Source: Paenibacillus senegalensis JC66 (GTDB lineage Bacteria; Bacillota; Bacilli; Paenibacillales; NBRC-103111). Taken from it: a stretch of 64,000 nucleotides of DNA. This document shows, piece by piece, positions 43,395 to 52,233 of the stretch. Position 1 is the stretch's first letter, and the number at the start of each line of letters is the position of its first letter. The notes under the pieces are model-generated. The model did not search any database. It was not told the origin of the DNA and saw only the letters and a program-made list of their open reading frames with translations. The stretch covers positions 1-64,000 of the forward strand of contig NZ_HE610957.1 of the NCBI RefSeq assembly GCF_000285515.1, read 5' to 3'. The position numbers were made by a program, and so were the translations under genes.

Positions 43395-44351
43395 ATGAGT
43401 TCACCGACTGCCGCTAATCCACCGCCTCAGGTTAAAGCCAGGAAGGCTTTAGGACTTAGGCGCATCTGGCAAGCGAAAGCGCTTTATATTATGCTGCTGC
43501 CGGGAGTTATTTATTACATTATTTTTAAATATTTCCCGATGTATGGCGTAATTATAGCGTTTAAAGATTTCAGCATTTTGGACGGGATATTAAAAAGTCC
43601 CTGGGCGGATCCATGGAACAAGCATTTTCTTACGTTCTTTGAATCGCCGTATTTCTATCAATTGTTAAGGAACACCATTCTTATAAGCGTTTACAAACTG
43701 ATCTTCGGTATTTTTCCGCCCATTATTATGGCCTTGCTCTTGAATGAGTGCCGAGTGAGATGGTTCAAATCGCTGGTGCAAACCTTAACTTACATGCCGC
43801 ATTTCTTGTCCTGGGTAATCATTTATGGAATTCTTATTGCTCTTCTGTCCCAGTCTTCCGGACTGATTAACCACTGGATCAAGGAATTAGGCGGGGAAGC
43901 TATTCCTTTCATGACCTCAACGACATATTTCCGATCAATTCTCGTGGGCTCGGAAATCTGGCAAAATCTTGGCTGGGGAGCGATCATTTATTTAGCGGCG
44001 ATGTCCGGAATCGATCCAACGTTGTACGAGGCTGCGCGCGTGGATGGGGCTAGTCGTCTAAGAATGATCTGGCATGTGACTCTGCCGGGTATTCGTTCGG
44101 TTATTATTATGCTGTTTATTCTTAATCTCGGTTATATCCTGGATGCCGGATTTGGTCAAGTCTACGTCTTATATAACCTGCAAGTGTATCCGGTTGCAGA
44201 CATTATCGATACTTGGGTATTCCGAACCGGACTGCTTCAGTTAAACTTTAGTTTGGCGGCAGCTGTCGGGTTGTTTAAATCAGGGATTGGTCTGGTGCTT
44301 GTCCTGATCTCTAACAAGATTGCCAGACGATGGGGGGAAGGAATATGGTAA
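43395..44351 (+). CDS. ABC transporter permease, LplB-type
   Basis: A 318-residue permease with six helices and the LplB/YtcP-group text YIIFKYFPMYGVIIAFKDFS near the N-terminus and EAA loop YEAARVDGASRLRMIWHVTL. This transporter class is abundant in Paenibacilli and imports plant polysaccharide or glycan oligomers. Ribosome site GAGGGGGG. Its end overlaps the next permease. Confidence 0.92.
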   Translation: MSSPTAANPPPQVKARKALGLRRIWQAKALYIMLLPGVIYYIIFKYFPMYGVIIAFKDFSILDGILKSPWADPWNKHFLTFFESPYFYQLLRNTILISVYKLIFGIFPPIIMALLLNECRVRWFKSLVQTLTYMPHFLSWVIIYGILIALLSQSSGLINHWIKELGGEAIPFMTSTTYFRSILVGSEIWQNLGWGAIIYLAAMSGIDPTLYEAARVDGASRLRMIWHVTLPGIRSVIIMLFILNLGYILDAGFGQVYVLYNLQVYPVADIIDTWVFRTGLLQLNFSLAAAVGLFKSGIGLVLVLISNKIARRWGEGIW

Positions 44352-45205
44352 GAGGTGCCGGGGACCACATCTTTAACACCGTTGTTATTATCATTTTGTC
44401 CCTTTGCGGAATCGTGGCAGTGTTTCCTCTGCTGTATGTAGTCTCTGTGTCCCTGACCCCTTTGGGAGAGGTACTGCGGAGCGGTTCGTTCCCGATTATT
44501 CCAAAGGAAATCACCTTCAGCGCTTATAAAACTCTGCTTGATGAAACGGGTATGGTGAAAGCGCTGGGCGTGACCACTCTGGTTACGGTAGTAGGCACTT
44601 TTTTCAATATGCTCATTACGCTGTTGATGGCCTATCCGCTCAGCCGCAAATGGCTGCCGGGAAGAAGCATTTTCCTGATGATGGTTCTGTTTACGATGCT
44701 GTTTTCGGGAGGAATTATTCCCACTTATTTGGTGGTCAAAGGATTAGGCTTGCTTGATTCCTTGTGGGCGCTCATTCTTCCCACATTGGTGGGGAGCTTT
44801 AATCTCTTAATTGTTAAAAGCTTTTTCGAGCAGCTGCCCGAGGAAATATTTGAATCCGCAAGAATGGATGGAGCTAGTGAATTCAGGATTCTCGCTCAAA
44901 TGGCGCTGCCATTATCACTCTCGGTTATTGCAACCATCTCGTTGTTCTACGCCGTCGGTCATTGGAATGACTTCTTCCAAGCGATTATGTATATCACCGA
45001 CCGCGATCTATTCCCGCTGCAGGTCGTAGTGCGTGAGATATTGATGCAGACTCAGCAGCCTATGGAGAACGTGGAGAACATGACTCCGACACAAACCTTG
45101 CAGATGGCCGCAGTTGTGCTCGCCTCGCTGCCAATCATCGTCGTTTATCCATTCCTGCAAAAGTATTTTACTAAAGGAATGCTGCTAGGTTCGATTAAAG
45201 GTTGA
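44345..45205 (+). CDS. ABC transporter permease, CarB/YtcP-type
   Basis: A 286-residue permease, second half of the LplB-type importer, with six helices and EAA loop IFESARMDGASEFRILAQMA. ATG 44345 follows GGGGGAAGGA closely; ATG 44330 is the in-frame alternative. The start lies inside the last codons of the first permease, so translation is coupled. Confidence 0.9.
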   Translation: MVRGAGDHIFNTVVIIILSLCGIVAVFPLLYVVSVSLTPLGEVLRSGSFPIIPKEITFSAYKTLLDETGMVKALGVTTLVTVVGTFFNMLITLLMAYPLSRKWLPGRSIFLMMVLFTMLFSGGIIPTYLVVKGLGLLDSLWALILPTLVGSFNLLIVKSFFEQLPEEIFESARMDGASEFRILAQMALPLSLSVIATISLFYAVGHWNDFFQAIMYITDRDLFPLQVVVREILMQTQQPMENVENMTPTQTLQMAAVVLASLPIIVVYPFLQKYFTKGMLLGSIKG

Positions 45206-45278
45206 GGCAGTTGGATGGCCAGCTTGACGCGGGTCATCCAACCTGATTCAATAAATAAACAAGAAAGAAGGGGTTACC

Positions 45279-46808
45279 ATGAGAAATAAAAAAGCGATAG
45301 CCTTACCTTCTGCGATTTTGCTGCTTTCTGCAGTATTTGCTGGATGCGCTTCCAGCAACGGGACAGGCGATACAGAAACTCCGTCACCATCGGCGTCTCC
45401 ATCGCAATCGACGGACCAAGTAACGAAGCTGGAGGTCATGCTAAGTGCAAGCGGATTGCCTTCACCCGATAAGGACTTCGTTAAGCAGGAATTGGATAAA
45501 GCGCTTAATATTGATCTTGTGATGAGTGCTTATGGCAGCGCTGATGATTATCAGAATCAGTTGAACGTGCGTATGGCTTCCGGAAATCTGCCTGACCTGT
45601 TCGGAGTTAACAAAGCTCAGATTCAGCAATATCAAAAACAAAATTTGCTGCTGGATTTGACGCCTTATTTGGAGAGCGATTTGCAAGAGGTTGTCAATTT
45701 TATTGGCGAGGATACCGTCAAGAAGGGAATGATCGATGGCAAGGTTTATGCGATTCCCAAGGCTCCCGGTATTCCTAGCATGACCATCTGGATTCGCAAG
45801 GATTGGCTCGACAATCTGAATCTGGAAGTTCCTAAAACGCTTGATGAATTTTTTGAGGTGGCCAGAGCCTTTACCGAAGATGATCCCGACCAGAATGGTG
45901 TAAACGACACTATCGGCTATACCGGCGGCTCATTGAGCACGTTTGCTCCGCTATATGGCTCCTTCGGTACTGTCAATCCTGGAGAGTTCTTTGTTAAAGA
46001 TGGGGAAATCATCAATTCTCTCTATGATCCGGCTATGAAGGAAGCGCTAACTTTCTTTAATGAAATGATGTCTGCAGGCGTTGTAGACCCGGAAATTATG
46101 GCTAACTCCGGACTGCTGCACCAGGAAAAAGCGATTAAGGGCCAGGCTGGAATGCTGTTTATCGACTGGGCTAACATTAGCAAAGATGAGATCGTTGAAC
46201 AAATTCATACCGTAAACCCGAATGCCGAATGGATTCAACTGGCTACGCCGGAAGGACCGGGAGGGGCTTATGCGAACTCCTGGGATATCGGTAACGCAGG
46301 AGCGATGTTTGCCATTCCGAAGTCTCTGGAGAACGATCCGGATAAGCTGAGCAAAGTATTTGAGCTGTTGAACTATGTGTCTAGCGAAGAAGGCTCTATG
46401 CTGGTTCAGTTCGGATTGGAGGGCAGACATTACAATATAGAGGATGGCCAAGTGGTAGCTACAGAGCTTATGGGGCAGGAAGCCGGATTTACGTGGTTGT
46501 ACCAATTCACGGGCCGGCCGGAGATGGAATATTTGCAGGTGAAATTCGCTCGACAAGCTGAATATATCGAATTTGCCAGCAACCATCCCCGCCTGGAAGT
46601 ACTCAATGGTTTCGTCGATTTTCCAGAAGGATATAATCCGGCGGACGCCAACCGGTATTTGGAGGAAGAGTTCACGAAGTTCATTTATGGCACACGCCCG
46701 CTTTCCGAATATGATGATTTCCTGAATACGATGGATACAACTATGAATTATAAGCTTTATGTCGACTCTGCAATCGAGCAATTGAAAGCGCTCGGCTATG
46801 GAAATTAA
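45279..46808 (+). CDS. Extracellular substrate-binding lipoprotein, LplA-type
   Basis: A 509-residue lipoprotein: signal peptide with lipobox FAGC, a Thr/Ser/Pro linker (TPSPSASPSQSTDQ), then the large binding fold (PDLFGVNKAQIQQYQKQN; ARAFTEDDPDQNGVNDTIGY with a DxDxNGxxD calcium-like loop; GLEGRHYNIEDGQVV). It delivers an oligosaccharide to the two LplB/CarB permeases. The order permease-permease-binding protein is typical of this class. Ribosome site AAGAAGGGG; a terminator follows. Confidence 0.92.
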   Translation: MRNKKAIALPSAILLLSAVFAGCASSNGTGDTETPSPSASPSQSTDQVTKLEVMLSASGLPSPDKDFVKQELDKALNIDLVMSAYGSADDYQNQLNVRMASGNLPDLFGVNKAQIQQYQKQNLLLDLTPYLESDLQEVVNFIGEDTVKKGMIDGKVYAIPKAPGIPSMTIWIRKDWLDNLNLEVPKTLDEFFEVARAFTEDDPDQNGVNDTIGYTGGSLSTFAPLYGSFGTVNPGEFFVKDGEIINSLYDPAMKEALTFFNEMMSAGVVDPEIMANSGLLHQEKAIKGQAGMLFIDWANISKDEIVEQIHTVNPNAEWIQLATPEGPGGAYANSWDIGNAGAMFAIPKSLENDPDKLSKVFELLNYVSSEEGSMLVQFGLEGRHYNIEDGQVVATELMGQEAGFTWLYQFTGRPEMEYLQVKFARQAEYIEFASNHPRLEVLNGFVDFPEGYNPADANRYLEEEFTKFIYGTRPLSEYDDFLNTMDTTMNYKLYVDSAIEQLKALGYGN

Positions 46809-46847
46809 AGGTTGACAAACAGGTATACACGTGTAAAAATGAAATGG

Positions 46848-46873
46848 AAAGGGAGAGGTTCTCTCCCTTTTTT
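46848..46873 (+). terminator. Terminator after LplA-type gene
   Basis: AAAGGGAGAG pairs with CTCTCCCTTT around a 3-base loop and ends in TTTTTT. Confidence 0.9.
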
Positions 46874-46886
46874 AAAAAGAATAAAA

Positions 46887-46900
46887 TTTACTCGAGTAAA
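46887..46900 (+). promoter_or_regulatory. Perfect palindrome TTTACTCGAGTAAA before the PhyH gene
   Basis: A 14-base perfect dyad with central CG ends 18 bases before the PhyH start, directly ahead of its ribosome site. It matches TTTACTGGAGTAAA at 21729 at 13 of 14 positions. A central CG is usual for LacI-family operators. Another dyad, TACACGTGTA, lies at 46825-46834. Confidence 0.5.
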
Positions 46901-46917
46901 ATACGGAGGATGAGCTT

Positions 46918-47766
46918 ATGACTACCTTGAATAGCGAGCTTGTAAACCAAACACAACTGAACCTGGATATTCCAGCTTTGGTAAAGCAATTTCATGAAGA
47001 AGGCTATCTTCTTTTGCGGAATGTACTCACCGAGGATAAGGTAAAGCAGTTAAACTCGGCGATTGACCGGATTATTTCTGAAGAGACAGAATCTCTTGCA
47101 TATAATGTTTATAACAGTGTAGAGCGTGATCCTGCGATCCTCTCGCTAATCGATCATCCGGATCTGCTGCCCTTGATGGTGAACCTGCTGGGCTTTAACA
47201 TTCAGCTTCATATATCTCATTTGACTGTTCGCAAACCGAACCCGGCTGATGTTAAGACAGCTACTAACAGCTTCATCAACTGGCATCAGGATGGACCGCA
47301 TCCTCAGTTTCCGAAAATAGGGGGACTTACGTCCACTTACTACATTAAGATTTGCTACATTCTTAGTGATATGTCGGAGCCGGATAGAGGGAATACGAAG
47401 ATCATTCCTGGAAGTCATACAAAACCTAACTTCCACCCGGTGCAAACGGATGTCGATGTACCGGTAGAGAATGAGATCGCCGTATGCGGCAAGCCTGGAG
47501 ATGTCTTTATTTTTCCGCAGAACCTGTGGCATGCAGGCTCACATAACCGCTCAGAGTTTGAAAGACGCCAGCTTTTCATAGGTTACAGTCCTTTTTGGAT
47601 CAGACCAATTGACTATCATAAAGCATCCCCTGAACTGCTGGAGGGAGCAGATCCAGTAAGACGCCAGCTTCTGGGTGATATTAGTGAGAACTGCTTCAAG
47701 TATTATGTACCTGAAGAATCTATGGTACCGCTGAAGAAATATTGGCTTAATTTATCCAACTCTTAA
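46918..47766 (+). CDS. Phytanoyl-CoA dioxygenase-family Fe(II)/2-oxoglutarate enzyme
   Basis: A 282-residue cytosolic oxygenase. The iron ligands are His and Asp in NWHQDGPHPQF and the distal His in LWHAGSHNRSEFERR, with the Arg that binds 2-oxoglutarate. The first 60 residues are helical (FHEEGYLLLRNVLTEDKVKQ). PhyH-family enzymes hydroxylate small molecules or lipids. It follows the sugar importer but has its own leader and terminator, so it may act on the imported compound or belong elsewhere. Start ATG 8 bases after GGAGG. Confidence 0.88.
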   Translation: MTTLNSELVNQTQLNLDIPALVKQFHEEGYLLLRNVLTEDKVKQLNSAIDRIISEETESLAYNVYNSVERDPAILSLIDHPDLLPLMVNLLGFNIQLHISHLTVRKPNPADVKTATNSFINWHQDGPHPQFPKIGGLTSTYYIKICYILSDMSEPDRGNTKIIPGSHTKPNFHPVQTDVDVPVENEIAVCGKPGDVFIFPQNLWHAGSHNRSEFERRQLFIGYSPFWIRPIDYHKASPELLEGADPVRRQLLGDISENCFKYYVPEESMVPLKKYWLNLSNS

Positions 47767-47818
47767 TAAACCGTGAATAGGATCAATAGCAATATTTGAT
47801 TGCCGGATAACTCCGCCT

Positions 47819-47850
47819 AAAGCCACATTAGAGCAGTCTGATGTGGCTTT
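47819..47850. terminator. Terminator-like hairpin after PhyH gene
   Basis: AAAGCCACAT (47819-47828) and ATGTGGCTTT (47841-47850) are exact reverse complements with a 12-base loop; there is no long T-run. Confidence 0.6.
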
Positions 47851-47912
47851 AGCTATCAGCTCTTTGCAGGTTAAGAAGGCAATCTTTACAACTTCAATAA
47901 AAAGGGGTATAG

Positions 47913-47981
47913 TATAATCACAAATTGGAGAATTGAATAAGCAGTAATTTGGAGGAGCCTGCCACAAGCGGGCTTTTCTGC
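47913..47981 (+). promoter_or_regulatory. -10 box and leader hairpin before ktrA
   Basis: TATAAT at 47913-47918 within TATAGTATAAT. About 40 bases on, AGCCTGC/GCGGGCT (47956-47973) form a hairpin followed by TTTT, a possible attenuator. I looked for the ydaO c-di-AMP riboswitch common before ktr genes and did not find its conserved sequences. Confidence 0.4.
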
Positions 47982-48171
47982 GGTTTTTCTGTATACGAAA
48001 AAGTACGCAGTCCAGAAAAAGGAAGCTCTATCTGAGCATACCGCGAGAAATGAATCCATGCTTTTTAGTTTACCTTCATCTTGTCAGGGTAATAATGGAT
48101 TTCTACTCCCGGTTTTTTTGTGCTTTGATTTTGCTTGCAGGTTTGATCTCATGAAACAGTGGAGGAAACAG

Positions 48172-48837
48172 ATGAAAAAACAATTTATGGTCATTGGCTT
48201 GGGGCGATTTGGTTCGAGCTTGACACGCACGCTAATTGAGAATGGGCATGAGGTGTTGGCTCTGGATACTAATGAGAATGTGGTCCAGGAGATGGCTTCC
48301 ATAGCGACCCAGGTCATCCATGCAGACAGTACAGATGAGACCGTATTGAAGCAGCTTGGGGCTTCCAATTTCCATCACGGGATTGTAGCCATTGGAGATG
48401 ATCTGCAAGCCAGCATTATGACAACCTTGATTCTTAAAGAGCTTAACATGCCCAAGGTTACAGCAAAAGCCAGAAATGACATGCATGGAACAGTGCTGTA
48501 TAAAGTAGGGGCGGACCATGTGGTCTATCCGGAGCGGGATATGGGAATACGGCTAGGCAAACAGCTCAGCTCAGATACTCTGATCGATTATATCGAGCTT
48601 TCCCCCAACTATAATCTGGTAGAAATATTGGCCCCCCATGCTATGAATGGCCGTACATTGGATGAGCTGAATATACGGGCGGAATTTGGCTGTACTATAC
48701 TCGCCATTAAGACTAATGATGAAATTAACATCTCGCCGAAAGCAGAAGACCGGGTTCATGCTGGGGATTTATTGCTGATGATTGGCAGCAATGAAGATAT
48801 TCGCCAATTGGAGAATCACTATGAGCGAAAGCGCTAA
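48172..48837 (+). CDS. ktrA: Potassium transporter regulatory subunit KtrA (RCK)
   Basis: A 221-residue cytosolic protein: RCK_N domain with the nucleotide loop VIGLGRFGSSLTRTLIENG and acidic residue in VLALDTNE, then an RCK_C domain (about 140-221). KtrA rings bind ATP/ADP and c-di-AMP and gate the KtrB membrane channel. ATG 48172 is preceded by GGAGGAAAC; 38 further in-frame codons upstream have no homology. Its end overlaps ktrB by 17 bases. Confidence 0.93.
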   Translation: MKKQFMVIGLGRFGSSLTRTLIENGHEVLALDTNENVVQEMASIATQVIHADSTDETVLKQLGASNFHHGIVAIGDDLQASIMTTLILKELNMPKVTAKARNDMHGTVLYKVGADHVVYPERDMGIRLGKQLSSDTLIDYIELSPNYNLVEILAPHAMNGRTLDELNIRAEFGCTILAIKTNDEINISPKAEDRVHAGDLLLMIGSNEDIRQLENHYERKR

Positions 48838-50212
48838 ACGAATTTCTACCTTAATAGCAGCTTGGATTAAATCCTGGAAAGTCATTATGCAAAACATGGG
48901 CCCGCCACAGTTTATTATGAGTGTTTTTTTCGTGCTCATCTGTCTGGGAACCATCTTGCTCACACTCCCGCAAGCATCTGCTAATGGAGAAACGATAGGC
49001 TTGCTTGATGCGTTATTTACGGCTACATCAGCAATTTGTGTAAATGGATTAGTTGTCGTGGATACGGGAAGTGCATTTTCCGTCTTCGGCCAAGTCATTA
49101 TTATGATCCTGATCCAAATTGGCGGTCTGGGCTTTATGACACTAGGAGTAATGGTGGCCATCGTTCTGGGCAAAAAAATAGGGTTGAAGCAGCGCCTTAT
49201 CATCCAGCAAACGACTCAAGCCACCTCCGCCCAAGGTTTAGTTCGGCTTTCCATCTATATCGCGTCGATCGCCGTTATTATGGAAGGGTTGGCCACGGTT
49301 ATTTTAACTTTACGCTGGCAGGATGAGATGGGGTTAGGGCAAGCTATTTACTATGCGCTATTTCATTCGATTTCTGCTTTTAATAATGCCGGATTCGCCT
49401 TATGGTCAGATAGTCTGTCCAATTTTATCGGTGATCCTGTAGTCGTAGTTACAGTTATCATTCTGTTCGTAACCGGCGGTCTTGGCTACATTGTTGTTGT
49501 CGATCTATTAAGAAAACGGTCTTGGCGAAAGCTGTCCCTGCATACGAAGGTAGTGCTGCTTGTCTCTGGAATTTTGTATGCCGGCGGGTTCCTCGTTATA
49601 TTTATGCTGGAAAGCTGGAATCCGGCCACATTTAGCGAGCTGTCCTTTGGGGAAAGAGTCTCGGCAGCTCTTTTTCAGGGAGCAACACCACGCAGTGCGG
49701 GATTTAATACGATCGACATAGGAAGTATGCTGACAACTTCGCAGTTTTTTATCATCATTCTGATGTTTATTGGCGCTGCATCCGGTGGTACCGGCGGAGG
49801 CATTAAGGTCAACACCCTAACTGTGCTTCTGCTCGCTACGATCAATACATTCCGCGGCGGCGGACAGATTCATGCTTTTCACCGCAGGATCAACCAGGAG
49901 ACGGTTATGCGTGCGTTAGCCGTTGTTATCAGTTCGATTGTTTGTGTATTGATTGTCGCTTTGCTCTTAACCATAACGGAAGATATGCTGGAGGAGCATT
50001 TTTTGGAAGTGTTGTTTGAGGCCACCTCCGCTTTTAGTACAACAGGACTATCTATGGGGCTTACTGACGATCTTTCCCCAATAGGCAAAGTTATCATTAT
50101 TGTTACGATGTTCGTTGGCCGGCTCGGTCCGCTAACACTTGCTTTTGCACTGGCTAACAAACGAAGGAAATCTAAAATTGGCTATCCAGAAGATAATATT
50201 ATGATTGGATGA
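48821..50212 (+). CDS. ktrB: Potassium transporter membrane subunit KtrB
   Basis: A 463-residue Trk/Ktr channel protein with four pore-loop repeats. The selectivity-filter glycines are visible in TSAICVNGLVV, SISAFNNAGFAL, GATPRSAGFNT and TSAFSTTGLSM. It carries potassium (with sodium) inward. The third repeat is followed by the GAASGGTGGGIK segment of the gating loop. ATG 48821 sits inside the end of ktrA, translationally coupled. Confidence 0.93.
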   Translation: MSESAKRISTLIAAWIKSWKVIMQNMGPPQFIMSVFFVLICLGTILLTLPQASANGETIGLLDALFTATSAICVNGLVVVDTGSAFSVFGQVIIMILIQIGGLGFMTLGVMVAIVLGKKIGLKQRLIIQQTTQATSAQGLVRLSIYIASIAVIMEGLATVILTLRWQDEMGLGQAIYYALFHSISAFNNAGFALWSDSLSNFIGDPVVVVTVIILFVTGGLGYIVVVDLLRKRSWRKLSLHTKVVLLVSGILYAGGFLVIFMLESWNPATFSELSFGERVSAALFQGATPRSAGFNTIDIGSMLTTSQFFIIILMFIGAASGGTGGGIKVNTLTVLLLATINTFRGGGQIHAFHRRINQETVMRALAVVISSIVCVLIVALLLTITEDMLEEHFLEVLFEATSAFSTTGLSMGLTDDLSPIGKVIIIVTMFVGRLGPLTLAFALANKRRKSKIGYPEDNIMIG

Positions 50213-50284
50213 AGCTCGCCGCCTCCATATAAGTTTACAGCCTAACAAACTGTACAAACGGAAAGGAATAGAAGCAGGATAATA

Positions 50285-50370
50285 GGAAGCGTGAAGCGGA
50301 ATGGAAATGGCTGAGAGGCAAGATACTAGAAGCATGAAGCGGCATGGATATGACTGAGAGGCAAGATACT
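50285..50370 (+). repeat. 43-bp imperfect tandem duplication
   Basis: GAAGCGTGAAGCGGAATGG... (50285-50327) is repeated head to tail at 50328-50370 with four or five substitutions, both ending GAGAGGCAAGATACTA. It lies between ktrB and the Gfo/Idh gene. Confidence 0.8.
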
Positions 50371-50429
50371 AGGAAGAAAAAAGGAAAAACCTAGTGGTAT
50401 TCAGCACTCCACCTTACGGAGGGGATCAA

Positions 50430-51461
50430 ATGGCTAACAAAAAAGTAATCCAAATTGGTGCAGGCGGCTTCGGTCAAAGCTGGCTGGAGGCCGTGAAAGC
50501 ATGCCCGGACGCCGAACTGTGTGCCGTTGTTGAACTGTCTGAGGCTAATCTGAAAAAAGCGGGAGAGATAACCGGCTTGCCGGAGGAACGATTATTTACC
50601 GATCTAAAGGAAGCTTTCAAGACGGTTCAGGCGGATATCGCTCTTATCGTCACACCTCAGCAAACACACAAAGCGCTTACGCTGCAAGCAGTTAGAGCCG
50701 GTATGCACGTTTTGATGGAGAAACCGATGACGGATTCATATGCCAATAGCATTGAGCTGCTTAACGAGAGCAAGCAGTATGATAAGCGGGTTATGGTAAG
50801 TCAAAATTACCGCTACTTTGCCTCGATTCAGACGTTGAAAAGGATGCTGGAACAGGCGGTTGTAGGTAAAATCGGCTATGTTGAATATACCTTCCGTCAG
50901 TCCATACAGCTTAGCGGTTGGCGAGATACGCTTCCGGAGGTGCTTCTGGAGGATATGTCGATCCACCACTTTGATCTTTTGCGGTATTTGCTTGGCAAAG
51001 AAGCTATAGAGATTTTCGCCCAGAGCTTTCAAACCGAATGGAGCTGGTGGAAGGGCAAGCCGGCGGCCAGCGTCGTTATTCAGTTTGAAGACGGGATCCA
51101 TGTAAATTATTTTGGCAGCTGGGTACCAAGGGGCAGCCTTACTCCATGGAGCGGAGATATCCGTTTGGTTGGTGAGCGTGGTGAGCTAGTGCTGGCAGGG
51201 GACCAAATAGTCGTCAGAGAAGTGAATACTGGCGGAGAAGTGACGCAGGAAAGAGAAATTCCGCTTGCCCCGCTTGCGGCTGATCCCAGAGTCCTGTCTT
51301 TGTCCGAGCTGATCAGCGCAATCCGGGAGGACAGAAGACCGCTCACTTCTATAGAAGACAATATTTACAGCTTCGAGCTAACCTGTGCCGCTGTCGAATC
51401 TGTTTCAACCGGGAAGAAAATCAGACTTTCCGAATATCGCCATCATTATCATTCTGAATAG
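50430..51461 (+). CDS. Gfo/Idh/MocA-family oxidoreductase
   Basis: A 343-residue NAD(P)-dependent enzyme: Rossmann loop KVIQIGAGGFGQSWLEAV, VTPQQTHKALTLQAVRAG, the catalytic EKP motif MHVLMEKPMTDS and the distal YRYFASIQTLKRML with HHFDLLRYLLGKEA. It probably oxidises or epimerises a cyclic polyol or sugar. ATG 50430 follows GGAGGGG. It is a single gene, ending at a terminator 120 bases on. Confidence 0.92.
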   Translation: MANKKVIQIGAGGFGQSWLEAVKACPDAELCAVVELSEANLKKAGEITGLPEERLFTDLKEAFKTVQADIALIVTPQQTHKALTLQAVRAGMHVLMEKPMTDSYANSIELLNESKQYDKRVMVSQNYRYFASIQTLKRMLEQAVVGKIGYVEYTFRQSIQLSGWRDTLPEVLLEDMSIHHFDLLRYLLGKEAIEIFAQSFQTEWSWWKGKPAASVVIQFEDGIHVNYFGSWVPRGSLTPWSGDIRLVGERGELVLAGDQIVVREVNTGGEVTQEREIPLAPLAADPRVLSLSELISAIREDRRPLTSIEDNIYSFELTCAAVESVSTGKKIRLSEYRHHYHSE

Positions 51462-51579
51462 CTTATGACTTGATGTCAGCTTTCCTTTAATATACAGAAT
51501 AGCTTATGGCTTGGTATCAGATACTCTATTATGGAAGCTGAGATCCGGATTTGTTGAACGACATCGCTTATAGCTGGTT

Positions 51580-51624
51580 GATCGTACATGGGAACACCCC
51601 TTATGTACGGTCTTTTCTTTTTTT
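51580..51624 (+). terminator. Terminator after Gfo/Idh gene
   Basis: GATCGTACAT and ATGTACGGTC pair (one G-T) across a GGAACACCCC-containing loop, followed by TTTTCTTTTTTT. Confidence 0.85.
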
Positions 51625-52041
51625 ATAGCAAGAGAATGTAAAATTTGCACCTGCATGTAAGTACATTACTAGATCACAAAATATGGCTTTCCCTTCGCGA
51701 AATTTTGACTTTTTGTTTATTTTAGGAGGAAGGTATCCTAACATAGGTTAATACATGCTTTGAAGCCAGCAAGCATTGCAAGAAAACTGCGTCAACGCGT
51801 TAAAGCAATCAGAAATATGCATATAAAAACGCTTATAAATAGCGATGAATCAATATTAGGATGAGAGTGACAGAGATTGCGGGACGCTAAATGAACTTTA
51901 TTTCCGATTGAATAATTATGCGATATTCGTTAATAAAAATCAAAACAAGGTAGTGTGAATGTAAGTAAAATTGACTTCAACATGCTACCGAATCATGAAA
52001 TTTGCACAAAATCATAGTTAACCTTTAAAAATCCACCCGAA
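51625..52041. other. AT-rich intergenic stretch
   Basis: No gene, strong hairpin or repeat is visible; A+T content rises toward the peptide-transport promoter. Confidence 0.4.
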
Positions 52042-52108
52042 ATGTTATATAACATAACATTTTGGCCCAAAAAATAGGTTGACAATTTGTTAGAATTGGA
52101 TGTATAAC
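52042..52108 (+). promoter_or_regulatory. Palindrome and promoter of the peptide-transport operon
   Basis: ATGTTATATAACAT (52042-52055) is a perfect 14-base dyad, immediately followed by another AACAT. TTGACA (52079-52084) and TATAAC (52103-52108) are 18 bases apart. The dyad lies just upstream of the -35 box, where activators or repressors bind. The YheO-like regulator encoded inside the operon is a candidate. Confidence 0.55.
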
Positions 52109-52233
52109 TATAAAAAATAAACATGCTAGTTTAGGAAGCGAAAAATTGGGAAAGGAGTTCTGTGGTAGATTTACAAATTGTCAAGTTTTCTTAAAGACGC
52201 ACTTACACATTTCATTTTTTGGAGGGGTCAGTT

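Noticed and set aside
47767-48171. ydaO-type c-di-AMP riboswitch before ktrA
   Set aside because: The leader lacks the conserved sequence blocks of the class; only a short hairpin with four T is visible.
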